Source of the DNA: Mesorhizobium loti
GTDB lineage: Bacteria; Pseudomonadota; Alphaproteobacteria; Rhizobiales; Rhizobiaceae
Direction: 5' to 3'
DNA length: 64,000 nucleotides
Assembly: GCF_003148495.1 (NCBI RefSeq)
Contig: NZ_QGGH01000002.1
Span: forward strand, 558,001-622,000
The notes under the pieces are model-generated. The model saw only the letters and a list, made by a program, of their open reading frames with translations. It made no database searches and was not told the DNA's origin. Shown one piece after another: positions 1 through 8,679 of this stretch. The first letter of the stretch is position 1. Each line of letters begins with the position of its first letter. The translations under genes and the position numbers were made by a program.

Positions 1-585
1 AAAGCGGCCTCGGACCATCTCGTGCGGGCCTGGCACGAAACCTATGGTCTGCCGGTCGTGCTTTCCAACTGCTCGAACAATTACGGACCCTATCACTTTC
101 CCGAAAAGCTGATCCCGCTGGTCATCCTCAATGCGCTCGATGAAAAGCCGCTGCCGGTCTATGGCGCCGGCGCCAATGTGCGCGACTGGCTGTTCGTCGA
201 GGACCACGCACGCGCGCTGGAACTTGTCGCAACCAGGGGGCAGCCGGGCGAAAGCTACAATGTCGGCGGCAATTCGGAGCGGACAAACCTGGGCGTTGTC
301 GAGACGATCTGCGATCTGCTCGACATCAGGCGGCCGCGGGCAGGCGGCAAGAGCCATCGCGACCTGATCTCTTTCGTCACCGACCGCCCCGGCCATGACC
401 GCCGCTATGCCATCGACGCTTCGAAGATCAGCCGTGACCTGGGCTGGGCGCCCAATGAGAATTTCGACAGCGGCTTGGCCAAGACCGTCGACTGGTTCCT
501 GGACAACAAATGGTGGTGGGGGCCGATCCGCGAGCAGCGCTATGCCGGCGAACGGTTGGGTGAAGCACGCAAGGGGGGCGCGTGA
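1..585 (+). CDS. rfbB: dTDP-glucose 4,6-dehydratase, C-terminal part (truncated by window edge)
   Basis: The frame is open from base 1, so the gene starts outside the window; 194 residues are visible. The enzyme converts dTDP-glucose to dTDP-4-keto-6-deoxyglucose, the second step of dTDP-L-rhamnose synthesis in the cytoplasm. The first visible codon is Lys followed by [10 protein letters not shown], which fits the Lys of the short-chain dehydrogenase YxxxK pair. Next come the substrate-binding stretch [17 protein letters not shown] and [14 protein letters not shown], both typical of RmlB. The C-terminus is normal. The stop codon overlaps the GTG start of rfbD by 4 bp, so the two are translationally coupled. 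Family assignment is firm; only the N-terminus is missing. Confidence 0.95.
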   Translation, partial: KAASDHLVRAWHETYGLPVVLSNCSNNYGPYHFPEKLIPLVILNALDEKPLPVYGAGANVRDWLFVEDHARALELVATRGQPGESYNVGGNSERTNLGVVETICDLLDIRRPRAGGKSHRDLISFVTDRPGHDRRYAIDASKISRDLGWAPNENFDSGLAKTVDWFLDNKWWWGPIREQRYAGERLGEARKGGA

Positions 586-1463
586 GGCTCGTTGTCACCG
601 GACGCGAGGGCCAGGTCGCGGCAAGCCTTCTGGAGGCCGGCCGGGGGCGCGCCGGCGTTGAGGTCATCGCCATTGGCCGGCCGAGCCTCGACCTGGCAAA
701 ACCCGATACTGTCATCGACGCCATTGCGGCCGCGAAGCCGGACATCGTCGTGTCGGCTGCCGCCTACACGGCAGTGGATCAGGCCGAGGATGAGCCCGAT
801 CTGGCATTTGCGGTGAACGCCGTCGGTGCCGGCAAGGTGGCGGAAGCAGCAAGGCGGCTTGGCGTTCCCGTCATCCATCTTTCGACCGACTATGTCTTCG
901 ACGGCAGCGCTGCTGGTGCCTATGTCGAGACCGACGCAACCGGACCGCGCTGCGTCTACGGCGCCTCCAAACTTGCCGGCGAGCAGGCGGTTGCAGCAGC
1001 CAACCCGCGCCATCTGATCTTGCGCACGGCATGGGTCTACAGCCCGTTCGGCAAGAATTTCGTCAAGACGATGCTGCGGCTTGCCGCCGACCGCGACGAG
1101 ATCACGGTGGTGGCAGATCAGTGGGGAAACCCCACCTCAGCACTTGATATCGCCGACGCAATCCTGCATGCGGCGGCACAGCTGCATGGCAACAAGGGCT
1201 CCGACGCATCCGGCATCTATCATCTGGCTGGCGCGGGCGAGACCAACTGGAGCGGCTTTGCCCGTCACATCCTAGACACAAGCCGCGTGTTGGGTGGTCC
1301 TTGGGCGCGGGTACGGGACATTGCTACGATGGACTATCCGACCAAGGCGCGCCGCCCTGCCAATTCCCGGCTATCGAGCACAAAGTTCGCCTCCGTCTTC
1401 GGCTCGAATGCGCCGGACTGGCGGCAATCGACGGAAGCGGTGGTGCACCGTGTCCTGGTGTGA
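582..1463 (+). CDS. rfbD: dTDP-4-dehydrorhamnose reductase
   Basis: This 293-residue protein has the usual length for RmlD. It reduces dTDP-4-keto-L-rhamnose to dTDP-L-rhamnose with NAD(P)H. The N-terminal nucleotide-binding motif is VTGREGQVA (residues 4-12). STDYVFDG, the YGASKLAGE catalytic Tyr/Lys segment and [13 protein letters not shown] follow in the family order. The GTG start is chosen because it overlaps the rfbB stop (GTGA) and places the Rossmann strand at the extreme N-terminus. It is probably the last gene of an rfb (rhamnose) operon whose other genes lie left of the window. The rhamnose made here is a plausible substrate for the rhamnan-synthesis protein at 8.7 kb. Confidence 0.95.
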   Translation: MRLVVTGREGQVAASLLEAGRGRAGVEVIAIGRPSLDLAKPDTVIDAIAAAKPDIVVSAAAYTAVDQAEDEPDLAFAVNAVGAGKVAEAARRLGVPVIHLSTDYVFDGSAAGAYVETDATGPRCVYGASKLAGEQAVAAANPRHLILRTAWVYSPFGKNFVKTMLRLAADRDEITVVADQWGNPTSALDIADAILHAAAQLHGNKGSDASGIYHLAGAGETNWSGFARHILDTSRVLGGPWARVRDIATMDYPTKARRPANSRLSSTKFASVFGSNAPDWRQSTEAVVHRVLV

Positions 1464-1636
1464 GAGACGGAATGGGCCTTAAGGCATGAACGACCTATCG
1501 CCGAAAAACATGCGCGATGCAAAAGGCGGTACGCAAGCGGTCCGCCCGCAGGTGGTCGGCGAAGCGTCACCGCGCGCTGGGACCAAGGCGTATGCCGCGC
1601 CGCGTAGAGAACACGCCGGTTCACTTCGTGACTTAC

Positions 1637-1671
1637 TGTACAACACCCACAGCTTGTACAACACCCACAGC
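1637..1671 (+). repeat. Two tandem copies of a 17-bp sequence upstream of the acyltransferase gene
   Basis: TGTACAACACCCACAGC occurs at 1637-1653 and again at 1655-1671, a period of 18 bp with no mismatch. It lies in the 250-bp gap between rfbD and the O-acyltransferase gene, 43 bp before that start codon. Tight direct repeats at this distance could bind a regulator, or could be a simple slippage duplication. No protein is proposed. Confidence 0.7.
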
Positions 1672-1713
1672 GGCAAAATGTCGAACAAACGCGCTGCAAC
1701 GCGGGACAGATGA

Positions 1714-3123
1714 ATGGTATTCTCCGAACCGGTTTTCCTTTTTGCCTTTCTGCCCATCGCCTTGGCCCTTGTCATGGTCGGAGGAAAAAGATTCACGGCA
1801 CCCATAGTGCTCCTTACCAGCTTGATCTTCTATGCGTGGGGATCCGGCGCTATCGTTACCGTGCTTGTCTTCTCAATCGTCTTCAACTGGGCCTACGGCA
1901 GAGTAATCGAGAGAAACAGGACGAACACGGTTTTGATGATCGGCGTTGCGGTAAACGTTTTGCTTCTATTATACTACAAGTATTCTTACTTCATCGGCTC
2001 GAACATTGATGAAGCAATCGGAACTCATGTTTCCGATCCTTTCAAAAACGTCGTGCTGCCGATCGGAATCTCGTTCTTCGTCTTTCAGGCGATATCGTAT
2101 CTGATCGACATAAAACGTGGAGATGTTCCCGCGGAGCGCAACGTCATAATCTTCGGAGCATACAAGTCCTTTTTCCCGCAGTTGATTGCCGGCCCGATCG
2201 TGCGATTCCGCGATGTCGGCGAGGATTTCCACAATCCGCAAATATCGATGGAAAATATCTCGGCCGGAGTCGCCCGGTTCGTCCATGGTCTGCTTAAGAA
2301 GGTGATCGTTGCCGATGCCGCGGGCGCTATATCTGATGGATGCTTCGCAGTTCACGGCGCCGACGTAACCATCACGGTAGCTTGGCTGGGCGCGCTCGCC
2401 TACGCGATCCAGATCTATTTCGACTTCTCGGCATATTCGGACATGGCCATCGGGCTAGGCCGGATTTTCGGCATCCGTTTCAACGAGAATTTCATGCGGC
2501 CCTATTCGGCTTCGACGGTGACCGAGTTCTGGCGGCGTTGGCATATCTCGCTTTCCACATGGTTTCGCGACTATGTGTACATACCGCTGGGCGGCAGCCG
2601 CAAGGGCACAATCCGTACCTATGGCAACCTCGCCATAGTGTTCCTGGTCACCGGCCTATGGCACGGCGCCGCGTGGACCTTTGTGATCTGGGGCCTCTAT
2701 CACGGTGCCTTTCTCATCTGCGAAAAGCTGGTCATCGGAAACGCGGCCTCAGAGAAGAAAAGCCACGTGCTTCGGATCGTCTACCTGCTGCCGGTAGTCA
2801 TCATCGGCTGGATCATCTTTAGGGCCGATTCGCTCACCCAAGCGTGGACTTTTATGACGAACCTCTTCGCGCTGGGCGAACTCGGCGCGCCGCTGCCAGA
2901 ACCCGTGGCCGCCGCGCTCAATCCACGAACACTTCTATTTTTCGCAATCGGGCTTCTCATCTTCGTGGCGCCGCGCGGACCTGCGATTGGGGCCTGGCTC
3001 GCGCAGGATCCCACACGCTTTCGCGTCCTCAGTCGTGTGCCCTATACCGCGGTCGGTCTCATCCTTGCCGGGGTATTCGTGCTATCGAGTTCGTTCAGTC
3101 CATTTCTGTATTTCCGTTTCTAA
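1714..3123 (+). CDS. MBOAT-family O-acyltransferase (AlgI-like), probable exopolysaccharide O-acetyltransferase membrane subunit
   Basis: This 469-residue polytopic protein has about ten hydrophobic segments and the hallmarks of AlgI/DltB-type membrane-bound O-acyltransferases. These are FDFSAYSDMAIGLGRIFGI, FWRRWHISLSTWFRDYVYIP and the conserved catalytic His in GLWHGAAWTF. In the alginate system AlgI passes acetyl groups across the inner membrane to periplasmic AlgJ/AlgX. No alginate polymerase or epimerase is present here, so the substrate is more likely the glycan encoded by this locus. The next gene encodes an AlgX/AlgJ-like SGNH protein, forming the expected two-component pair. The ATG at 1714 starts just before the first membrane segment. 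The acceptor glycan is unknown. Confidence 0.88.
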   Translation: MVFSEPVFLFAFLPIALALVMVGGKRFTAPIVLLTSLIFYAWGSGAIVTVLVFSIVFNWAYGRVIERNRTNTVLMIGVAVNVLLLLYYKYSYFIGSNIDEAIGTHVSDPFKNVVLPIGISFFVFQAISYLIDIKRGDVPAERNVIIFGAYKSFFPQLIAGPIVRFRDVGEDFHNPQISMENISAGVARFVHGLLKKVIVADAAGAISDGCFAVHGADVTITVAWLGALAYAIQIYFDFSAYSDMAIGLGRIFGIRFNENFMRPYSASTVTEFWRRWHISLSTWFRDYVYIPLGGSRKGTIRTYGNLAIVFLVTGLWHGAAWTFVIWGLYHGAFLICEKLVIGNAASEKKSHVLRIVYLLPVVIIGWIIFRADSLTQAWTFMTNLFALGELGAPLPEPVAAALNPRTLLFFAIGLLIFVAPRGPAIGAWLAQDPTRFRVLSRVPYTAVGLILAGVFVLSSSFSPFLYFRF

Positions 3124-3322
3124 GGCCGGTCAGGATCGTAAATAACATGGAGGCCAGGTTGAGGGGCGCGAGCAAAGCGGATGGGCGACGACAATATCTC
3201 CATGCCTTAACAAAGTCACCGCTGCAGCTTGAACGGTTTGATCTGAAGCTCTTTTCTTCGTTCCGCTCGCACTACCCAGCGACTGTGTCCAGGCAGCAGA
3301 ACCCTCATGGAGGCGATCGGGA

Positions 3323-4879
3323 ATGAAACAGGACGTTCAGGACTTGCGGGGAGTTCCACTGACCGCATTGTTTCGCGGGGAATCCGCCCTCAAGAAGATT
3401 CAGATCGCGCTGTTCGCATTGTTCTTGACCGGACCGCTGGTGACCCTTTCAATCTTCGGTCTTCCAGATCTCTATGAACGGCGCGACTTCACGTCGTTTC
3501 CGGAGCTTGGTCACGTACTCTCAAATAATAATGTCGGGCGCAAACAGCTGTCGGACGCCCTGGTCGAACGTTTCTACCCTCGAAAATGGGCCGTGAGCGC
3601 CCGCAACTGGATCGATTGGCGCATCTTTGGTTTTCTCGACACCGACACCGTCGTCTCCGGCGGGAACGGATATCTCTTCTACAAACCAGGCATCGTCAGC
3701 CGTGCCTGCTCAAAGAAGGACGATATCACCGCCAGCCTCGAAGCCTATCGCCTTCACATGGCGCTGGCCGCCGCGGCCGGCATGGATTTGATGATTACCA
3801 TGTCGCCGAACAAGGAAACGATCGAGAAGGACTCGGTGACTGGCCGAGCCGCGATCTATGCCAAGTGCTACGACGAAATCCGCCAGATCGAGACCGATGC
3901 GTACCAACGCTATGGCCGTGGCATGTTTCACAGCCACGAGGATTCGATTCGTCGAATTGGCTCGCGCGTCGGCCAGCGCTATGCCCGCTACGACACCCAC
4001 TGGGTGCCCGCAATGCACATCGCGGCAATAGAAGACATACGCAAATGGCTTGGTTATCCCGCCCGCCTTACGACCATAAACACCACCACGCAGACCAGAA
4101 ACTTGGAACTGACGGGGATGGTCGCGCAGAACGACCCGGAGACTATTCCTGACGCCGTCAATGACGATCTGGCAAAATGGGCTGCCCAGTTGCAGAAGAT
4201 CCCTGGCCGGACAGTGATTCTCCACGATTCATTTTACATGGCCCTCGCCAATCGGCTCAGCCCACATTTCCAGGACGTCAAGTTCATCCATCTCGAAGAC
4301 GCTGCCGCTGCGTTCCGCAACCGGCCGAATGCTCAGTACGACGAAATCGTCGCGAGCCTCAAGCGGGCGGACCGGATCATCGTGAATTCGGTGGAGCGTT
4401 TTATGGCCATGCGCTATGTCAATTCGGCGTTGTCGTGGGATAGCGTTCTTGGGCAGGAAATCCTTCGCCGCAATAGTACCGTTGCAAAGGCGCGCTGCGG
4501 TTCCGATTCCGCAGCGGACGCGCCTGAATCGTCACTGACCCTCAAGAATCTAGAACGTGTTTCACTGACCCGTTTCCATGTTACCGCCGGGGACCCCTAT
4601 ATTCTTATCGAGCCGGGCGCCGCCCCGGCCGGAACCAGAACTTTCTGCTTCTCGCTCGCCATCAAGGCGCCTGGATCGGAGATCGTTGGCTTAGCGATAC
4701 CCGGCCACGGTGCGGCATTTTCCAAGTATTCCGTTGTGACTGTGCCGCTGGATCACCAGGGACGGGGCGAAGTCAATCTGCTGCTGCCGGCCGACTACAT
4801 GGGCAGCGTCTTCCGCATCACGCCGACGTTCAGCAGTCAGGACTTCGAAATTGACCGTCTTAAGACTGGTTGGCAATAG
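3323..4879 (+). CDS. AlgX/AlgJ-like SGNH acetyltransferase, membrane-anchored periplasmic
   Basis: This 518-residue protein has one N-terminal membrane anchor (about residues 27-46) and a large periplasmic domain. YDTHWVP (Asp224, His226) and LHDSF (Ser303) supply the Asp-His-Ser set of the AlgX/AlgJ SGNH fold. In that family they accept an acetyl group from the MBOAT partner and place it on polysaccharide hydroxyls. A C-terminal region of about 120 residues (400-518) is predicted beta-rich and could be a carbohydrate-binding module, as in AlgX. The start ATG at 3323 follows GGAGG with about 9 bp spacing. The preceding 200 bp contains no gene. The pairing with the upstream MBOAT gene supports polysaccharide O-acetylation; the acceptor is inferred only from context. 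Confidence 0.82.
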   Translation: MKQDVQDLRGVPLTALFRGESALKKIQIALFALFLTGPLVTLSIFGLPDLYERRDFTSFPELGHVLSNNNVGRKQLSDALVERFYPRKWAVSARNWIDWRIFGFLDTDTVVSGGNGYLFYKPGIVSRACSKKDDITASLEAYRLHMALAAAAGMDLMITMSPNKETIEKDSVTGRAAIYAKCYDEIRQIETDAYQRYGRGMFHSHEDSIRRIGSRVGQRYARYDTHWVPAMHIAAIEDIRKWLGYPARLTTINTTTQTRNLELTGMVAQNDPETIPDAVNDDLAKWAAQLQKIPGRTVILHDSFYMALANRLSPHFQDVKFIHLEDAAAAFRNRPNAQYDEIVASLKRADRIIVNSVERFMAMRYVNSALSWDSVLGQEILRRNSTVAKARCGSDSAADAPESSLTLKNLERVSLTRFHVTAGDPYILIEPGAAPAGTRTFCFSLAIKAPGSEIVGLAIPGHGAAFSKYSVVTVPLDHQGRGEVNLLLPADYMGSVFRITPTFSSQDFEIDRLKTGWQ

Positions 4880-4975
4880 TGGATCAGCGCGATATGCCCG
4901 GCTCAAGAGCTTTGCACACAATGCTGCGCACGATTTGCGACGCTACACTGGGCGTTGAACGACCCCTCCTCTAAT

Positions 4976-4996
4976 GTCACGTCTCGATTGCGTGAC
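4976..4996 (+). other. Short hairpin upstream of the sulfotransferase gene
   Basis: GTCACG (4976-4981) and CGTGAC (4991-4996) form a 6-bp perfect stem with a 9-nt loop, 27 bp before the sulfotransferase start codon. No T-run follows, so it is not a standard terminator. It could affect the 5' end of the mRNA or be a small operator. Confidence 0.35.
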
Positions 4997-5022
4997 GTTC
5001 GACACGCTAGAAAGGAGATTAC

Positions 5023-6039
5023 ATGCGCTGGGTATTCCATATGGGATTTCCAAAGACCGCCACGACATCCATTCAGGCGGTTTTGCCCGCGCTTTCCGGC
5101 GTTTTTTTTGCCGGGAAGGAGCAGGGGTTTGTGCATGGCCAGCAGGGCGAACTAATACTTCGGCGCTGGTTGCCAAACCTGACCCGATGGAACACGCCAG
5201 TTCATCTGCTCGCGGAATGGCGGCGCGAAATTGAAAACATGGCGACGGCGGCGGGCGCAGCGACAGTTGCGGTATCAGAAGAAGACCTGACGAATTTTCC
5301 AGCAACCATGCCGCCCCTCGAAATCTGCCTCAATATTGCGAACCTCTTCGGCCCCGATGTGAGTTTCGTCTTTGTTGTGAGAAATCACTGGGATCTGCTC
5401 AGATCCACCTACAAGGAGCGCGTGAAAAATGGCATGCCCTACGACTTCCGGCATTTCTGTGTCGATCTGATCTCGACGCGCCACTATGGCATGCTGCACA
5501 AGTGGAATTACGCTCGCCTCTTTTCGTCGATGGCACAGTCGGGGGTCGATTTCCACGTCTTTCTGTTCGAACGGTTCATCTCCGACCAATCATATCGGGA
5601 CCGGTTTTTTTCCGTAATGGGAGCGCCCGAGCCGCCGCAGGAGATACCGCACGAAAACCCCACGGCGGGCGATCAGGCTCTCGAGTGGTTGCGGACACAG
5701 AACCTGGCAATGCTTGGCGGGGCGTTTGCGCTGGCGCCCGTGCCTTCCGAGTTCTTAAAGATCCATGAGCGCGATCGTGCCCAACTCGAGTGGCTTGCCC
5801 ATTACTTGGACGTTTCAGACGGTACATTTTCGGCTTGGAGCGTGGAGATGCGCGAAAAGATCAAGCTGCATTGGGTTCTCAATCAAGATCCCAAAATCGC
5901 CGCAACGGGGATTGATTGGTCACTTCCACCGAAACTCACCGAAGAATTGATGCAAATATTCGATGCCTCGTGCTTCGGCCTCGACGCGTTCGTGGGTGAA
6001 CCAGCCGCGCCATATGGATACGCGCAGCCTCCCTCCTGA
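5023..6039 (+). CDS. PAPS-dependent sulfotransferase-like protein
   Basis: This 338-residue cytoplasmic protein has no signal peptide. The 5'-phosphosulfate loop MGFPKTATTSIQ is at residues 7-18, and the 3'-phosphate-binding segment VVRNHWDLLRSTY is at 118-130. VSEEDL at 83-88 precedes the latter as in bacterial carbohydrate sulfotransferases. The start ATG follows a strong AAAGGAGA site. The gene sits between an O-acetylation pair and an epimerase in a polysaccharide locus, and cysD/cysNC/cysQ lie 13 kb downstream. Sulfation of a surface glycan is therefore the likely role. The acceptor cannot be read from sequence; a lipid or small molecule remains possible. Confidence 0.78.
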   Translation: MRWVFHMGFPKTATTSIQAVLPALSGVFFAGKEQGFVHGQQGELILRRWLPNLTRWNTPVHLLAEWRREIENMATAAGAATVAVSEEDLTNFPATMPPLEICLNIANLFGPDVSFVFVVRNHWDLLRSTYKERVKNGMPYDFRHFCVDLISTRHYGMLHKWNYARLFSSMAQSGVDFHVFLFERFISDQSYRDRFFSVMGAPEPPQEIPHENPTAGDQALEWLRTQNLAMLGGAFALAPVPSEFLKIHERDRAQLEWLAHYLDVSDGTFSAWSVEMREKIKLHWVLNQDPKIAATGIDWSLPPKLTEELMQIFDASCFGLDAFVGEPAAPYGYAQPPS

Positions 6040-6193
6040 CTGAAGCGGACAACTCCATTCCAACTTGCAGGCTCGTCGATCAATATGTGTCCGCCAGAGT
6101 TGGGGTTGTACCTTGATTTAGGCACATCGCCGTGGGACAAGCTGCGCCGACCGAGGCTGGCAATTGTAGCACCGCGATCGGAGCGACCCAAGG

Positions 6194-7249
6194 ATGCGGA
6201 TTTTCATTACAGGCGGAGCGGGATTCATTGGCAGACGCCTGTGCACGCTGCTCAAGGTCGACCACGAGGTCACCGTCTACGATAATTTCCTCCCTCAGGT
6301 GCATGGAGCGGACGCGGCACCATCGCCGATGCTGGAAGGCGTCCACGTCATTAGGGGGGATGTGCGCGACGCGGCGGCACTTGCGGCGGCGTTCCGCGAG
6401 GCGCGGCCGGAACGCGTCTATCACCTCGCTTCGGAAACCGGAACCGGCCAGTCCTACGACGAACCGACCCGCTACAACATGGTCAATATCATGGGCACGT
6501 CCCACCTCATCGACGCGGTCCGGGCGCAGGCCGGCGTAAGCAGGGTGCTCGTCGCGGGTTCGCGCTCCGTCTATGGCGAGGGCGCGTGTGTGGATGCGCG
6601 CGGCAATCATGTCCTGGCGAGGGCGCGCACCGCGGCGGACATGGCGAAGGGAATATTCACGCCGCGCGCCGCCACGGACGAACTGCTGACCCCCGTCGCT
6701 ACGCGCGCCGCCATTTGTCCGGTGAGCCCCGCCTCGATCTACGCGTCGACCAAGCTCTTGCAGGAATATATGCTGGCGCAGGCCTTCTGGGGCACCGACG
6801 TCGAGGTCGGGATTCTGCGCCTGCAAAACGTCTACGGACCGGGACAATCGCTTTCCAATCCCTACACGGGGGTAATCTCGATCTTTCGAAAGCAGATTGA
6901 AGAGGAGTCGATCCTCAACATCTACGAGGACGGTGCTATCGTTCGCGACTTCGTCTACGTGGATGACGTGGCGCGGGCCTTTGCGCTGATCGGGCTTGCC
7001 CAGAAGTGCCCGCGCGAAGTCCTCGACATCGGCTCGGGCGAACCCACGCAAATCATCGACATGGCGCGGATGCTGCTGGCGATGATGGGGCAGCCGAAGG
7101 ACAAGCTTCGGGTTACCGGGCAATTTCGCGCCGGCGACGTGCGCTACGCAGTGGCCGATATTTCCGACACGATCCGACATCTCGACTGGCGACCGCAGGT
7201 GACCCTTGAGGCCGGCATGTCAAAGTTCCTGGAGTGGAGCGGGGAGTGA
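6194..7249 (+). CDS. NAD-dependent epimerase/dehydratase of nucleotide sugars (extended SDR)
   Basis: This 351-residue protein begins directly with the Rossmann motif FITGGAGFIGRRL (4-16). SRSVYG and YASTK supply the Ser and Tyr-Lys catalytic residues, and LRLQNVYGPGQS and VRDFVYVDDVARA are typical of nucleotide-sugar epimerases and dehydratases. A 30-residue insertion rich in Ala and Arg (about 140-175) lies between the Ser and Tyr motifs. Substrate specificity (UDP-glucose, GDP- or dTDP-sugar) cannot be decided. GGAG lies about 10 bp upstream of the start. The gene probably supplies a sugar for the surrounding glycan locus. Confidence 0.85.
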   Translation: MRIFITGGAGFIGRRLCTLLKVDHEVTVYDNFLPQVHGADAAPSPMLEGVHVIRGDVRDAAALAAAFREARPERVYHLASETGTGQSYDEPTRYNMVNIMGTSHLIDAVRAQAGVSRVLVAGSRSVYGEGACVDARGNHVLARARTAADMAKGIFTPRAATDELLTPVATRAAICPVSPASIYASTKLLQEYMLAQAFWGTDVEVGILRLQNVYGPGQSLSNPYTGVISIFRKQIEEESILNIYEDGAIVRDFVYVDDVARAFALIGLAQKCPREVLDIGSGEPTQIIDMARMLLAMMGQPKDKLRVTGQFRAGDVRYAVADISDTIRHLDWRPQVTLEAGMSKFLEWSGE

Positions 7250-7654
7250 TATCTCCGGCCGGTCCGCGCCGAAGCGAAATCCCGCTGAAACAACGCAGTC
7301 GATTTTCGACACGCGCGTAGATCGCATTTCTCATTGAACTCAGAAAGTGGCTACGGATATTGCCGACTTTCTGATCAGGTGACTGCAGATGAATATATAT
7401 TGATACTAGGGGGAACACTTCCTATGAGGAGGGTGTGAGGCTGGATAAACCGATACGCAAATCAGCGATCGTGCCATGTTCTTGATGCGGCAACGCAAAT
7501 TAACATGGACGTGAACTTCCGAGGTCATTTCAGACTGGAACGCAAAGATTGATGATCTCTGCAAGAAACCGCATTCCATGATTAACCAGATTTGGTGGAC
7601 GAATTTAGGCGACGGATTCGGGCCGGAAGAACGGGCACGGAGGCGGAAGCCTGA
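7250..7654. other. 405-bp gap with no convincing gene; one hairpin
   Basis: No reading frame with a ribosome binding site or family signature is visible. CAGAAAGT (7341-7348) and ACTTTCTG (7366-7373) form an 8-bp perfect stem with a 17-nt loop, with GGC/GCC able to extend it past a bulge. No T-run follows. It could mark the 3' end of the epimerase transcript. Base composition is more AT-rich than in the flanking genes and stays so into the decayed gene that follows. Confidence 0.5.
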
Positions 7655-8579
7655 ATGACTTTATTCTTGCACATCGGTCCGCCGAAGACCGGCACCACGT
7701 ACATTCAGGAGATGTTGGTCGCGAATTTGGAGGTCTTTCGCGGACCGGAATTTTGCTATCCGACACTCGGGCGACATGACTGTTCACGGCCGATACCCAG
7801 GCCATCACGGGTTTTCGTTAGCGGCCGAGAAGTATATTGGCGATAAGGCTGATTCAGATCTTTATTCGAAATGGATCGATATCTTAAAAAATAATAAAAA
7901 TGTGCGTGATTTTTTGGTAAAGAATTCGACGGATCCGAAATATTCGTGGAGGTACAATCCTATCGGAGATCTTACTAAATTTAGACTTGAATCGTTGCCT
8001 GAATTAGATTGTCATATATACCTATATGACGTTCTCAGGCGACAAAGGGCAGATATATTCTTGGCTATGGCCAGAAATTCATTCGGCATGAGCGATCTTT
8101 CCGTAGGCGCCGGCAGCACCAACGAATCCCATTCCATCGAAGTAATCGACGCGATGCTGAGGCTAAATGAACATCTTAGCGAAGAACATGGTGCCTTGAG
8201 AGGGCAAGTAAGAGAAGCGATGTATGCGTTGCAGCTCAAGGAAATGCCGGATATTTACAAAAGGATCGAAAAGTATACGTCGAAAATCTGTCGAGAAGGG
8301 AAAATTGTATTTTCCAGGGACACCTATCACCATGAGATGCTGGAGCGGGAAATCGCGAGCTACGATGGCCTTGGAAAATATTTGAAGACGCAGGTGCCGG
8401 AAGGCGGGATTTTCCCTGTAGATCCCCTTACGCTGCATTACTATGATCGGAGGGACGTTTGGGCGAACGCCACCGTCAGCAATCAGTTGAGGCGCTTTGC
8501 CGATCGCCTTAAGCCCTACCTGCAAAGTGCCGCCGTAGCACCCGGGGGTTGGCTGGCGCCGCTGAAGGAATCCTCCTGA
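7655..8579 (+). pseudogene. Decayed sulfotransferase gene (frameshift plus internal loss)
   Basis: The frame from ATG 7655 encodes a clean phosphosulfate loop, HIGPPKTGTTYIQ (residues 6-18), and runs out at 7846. Similarity then continues in another frame from about 7780 (VHGRYPGHHGFSLAAEKY) to the stop at 8579. Compared with the intact sulfotransferase at 5023, the distance from the P-loop to the HxYLYD/HVFLFE strand is about 112 residues instead of about 175. The missing part would carry the 3'-phosphate-binding Arg and Ser. The segment is also AT-richer than its neighbours. I read it as a paralogue or transferred copy that lost function through a frameshift near 7785 and an internal deletion. 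A sequencing error alone would not explain the missing segment. Confidence 0.65.
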
Positions 8580-8679
8580 CATTGCGGATCGCGGCGATCC
8601 GCCCGAAGCCGGCTTGACGGACGATGACAAAATGTTGCATCGCCCCCGTCTTTCCAAAAGAAAGGGCGAAGGTGATCTT

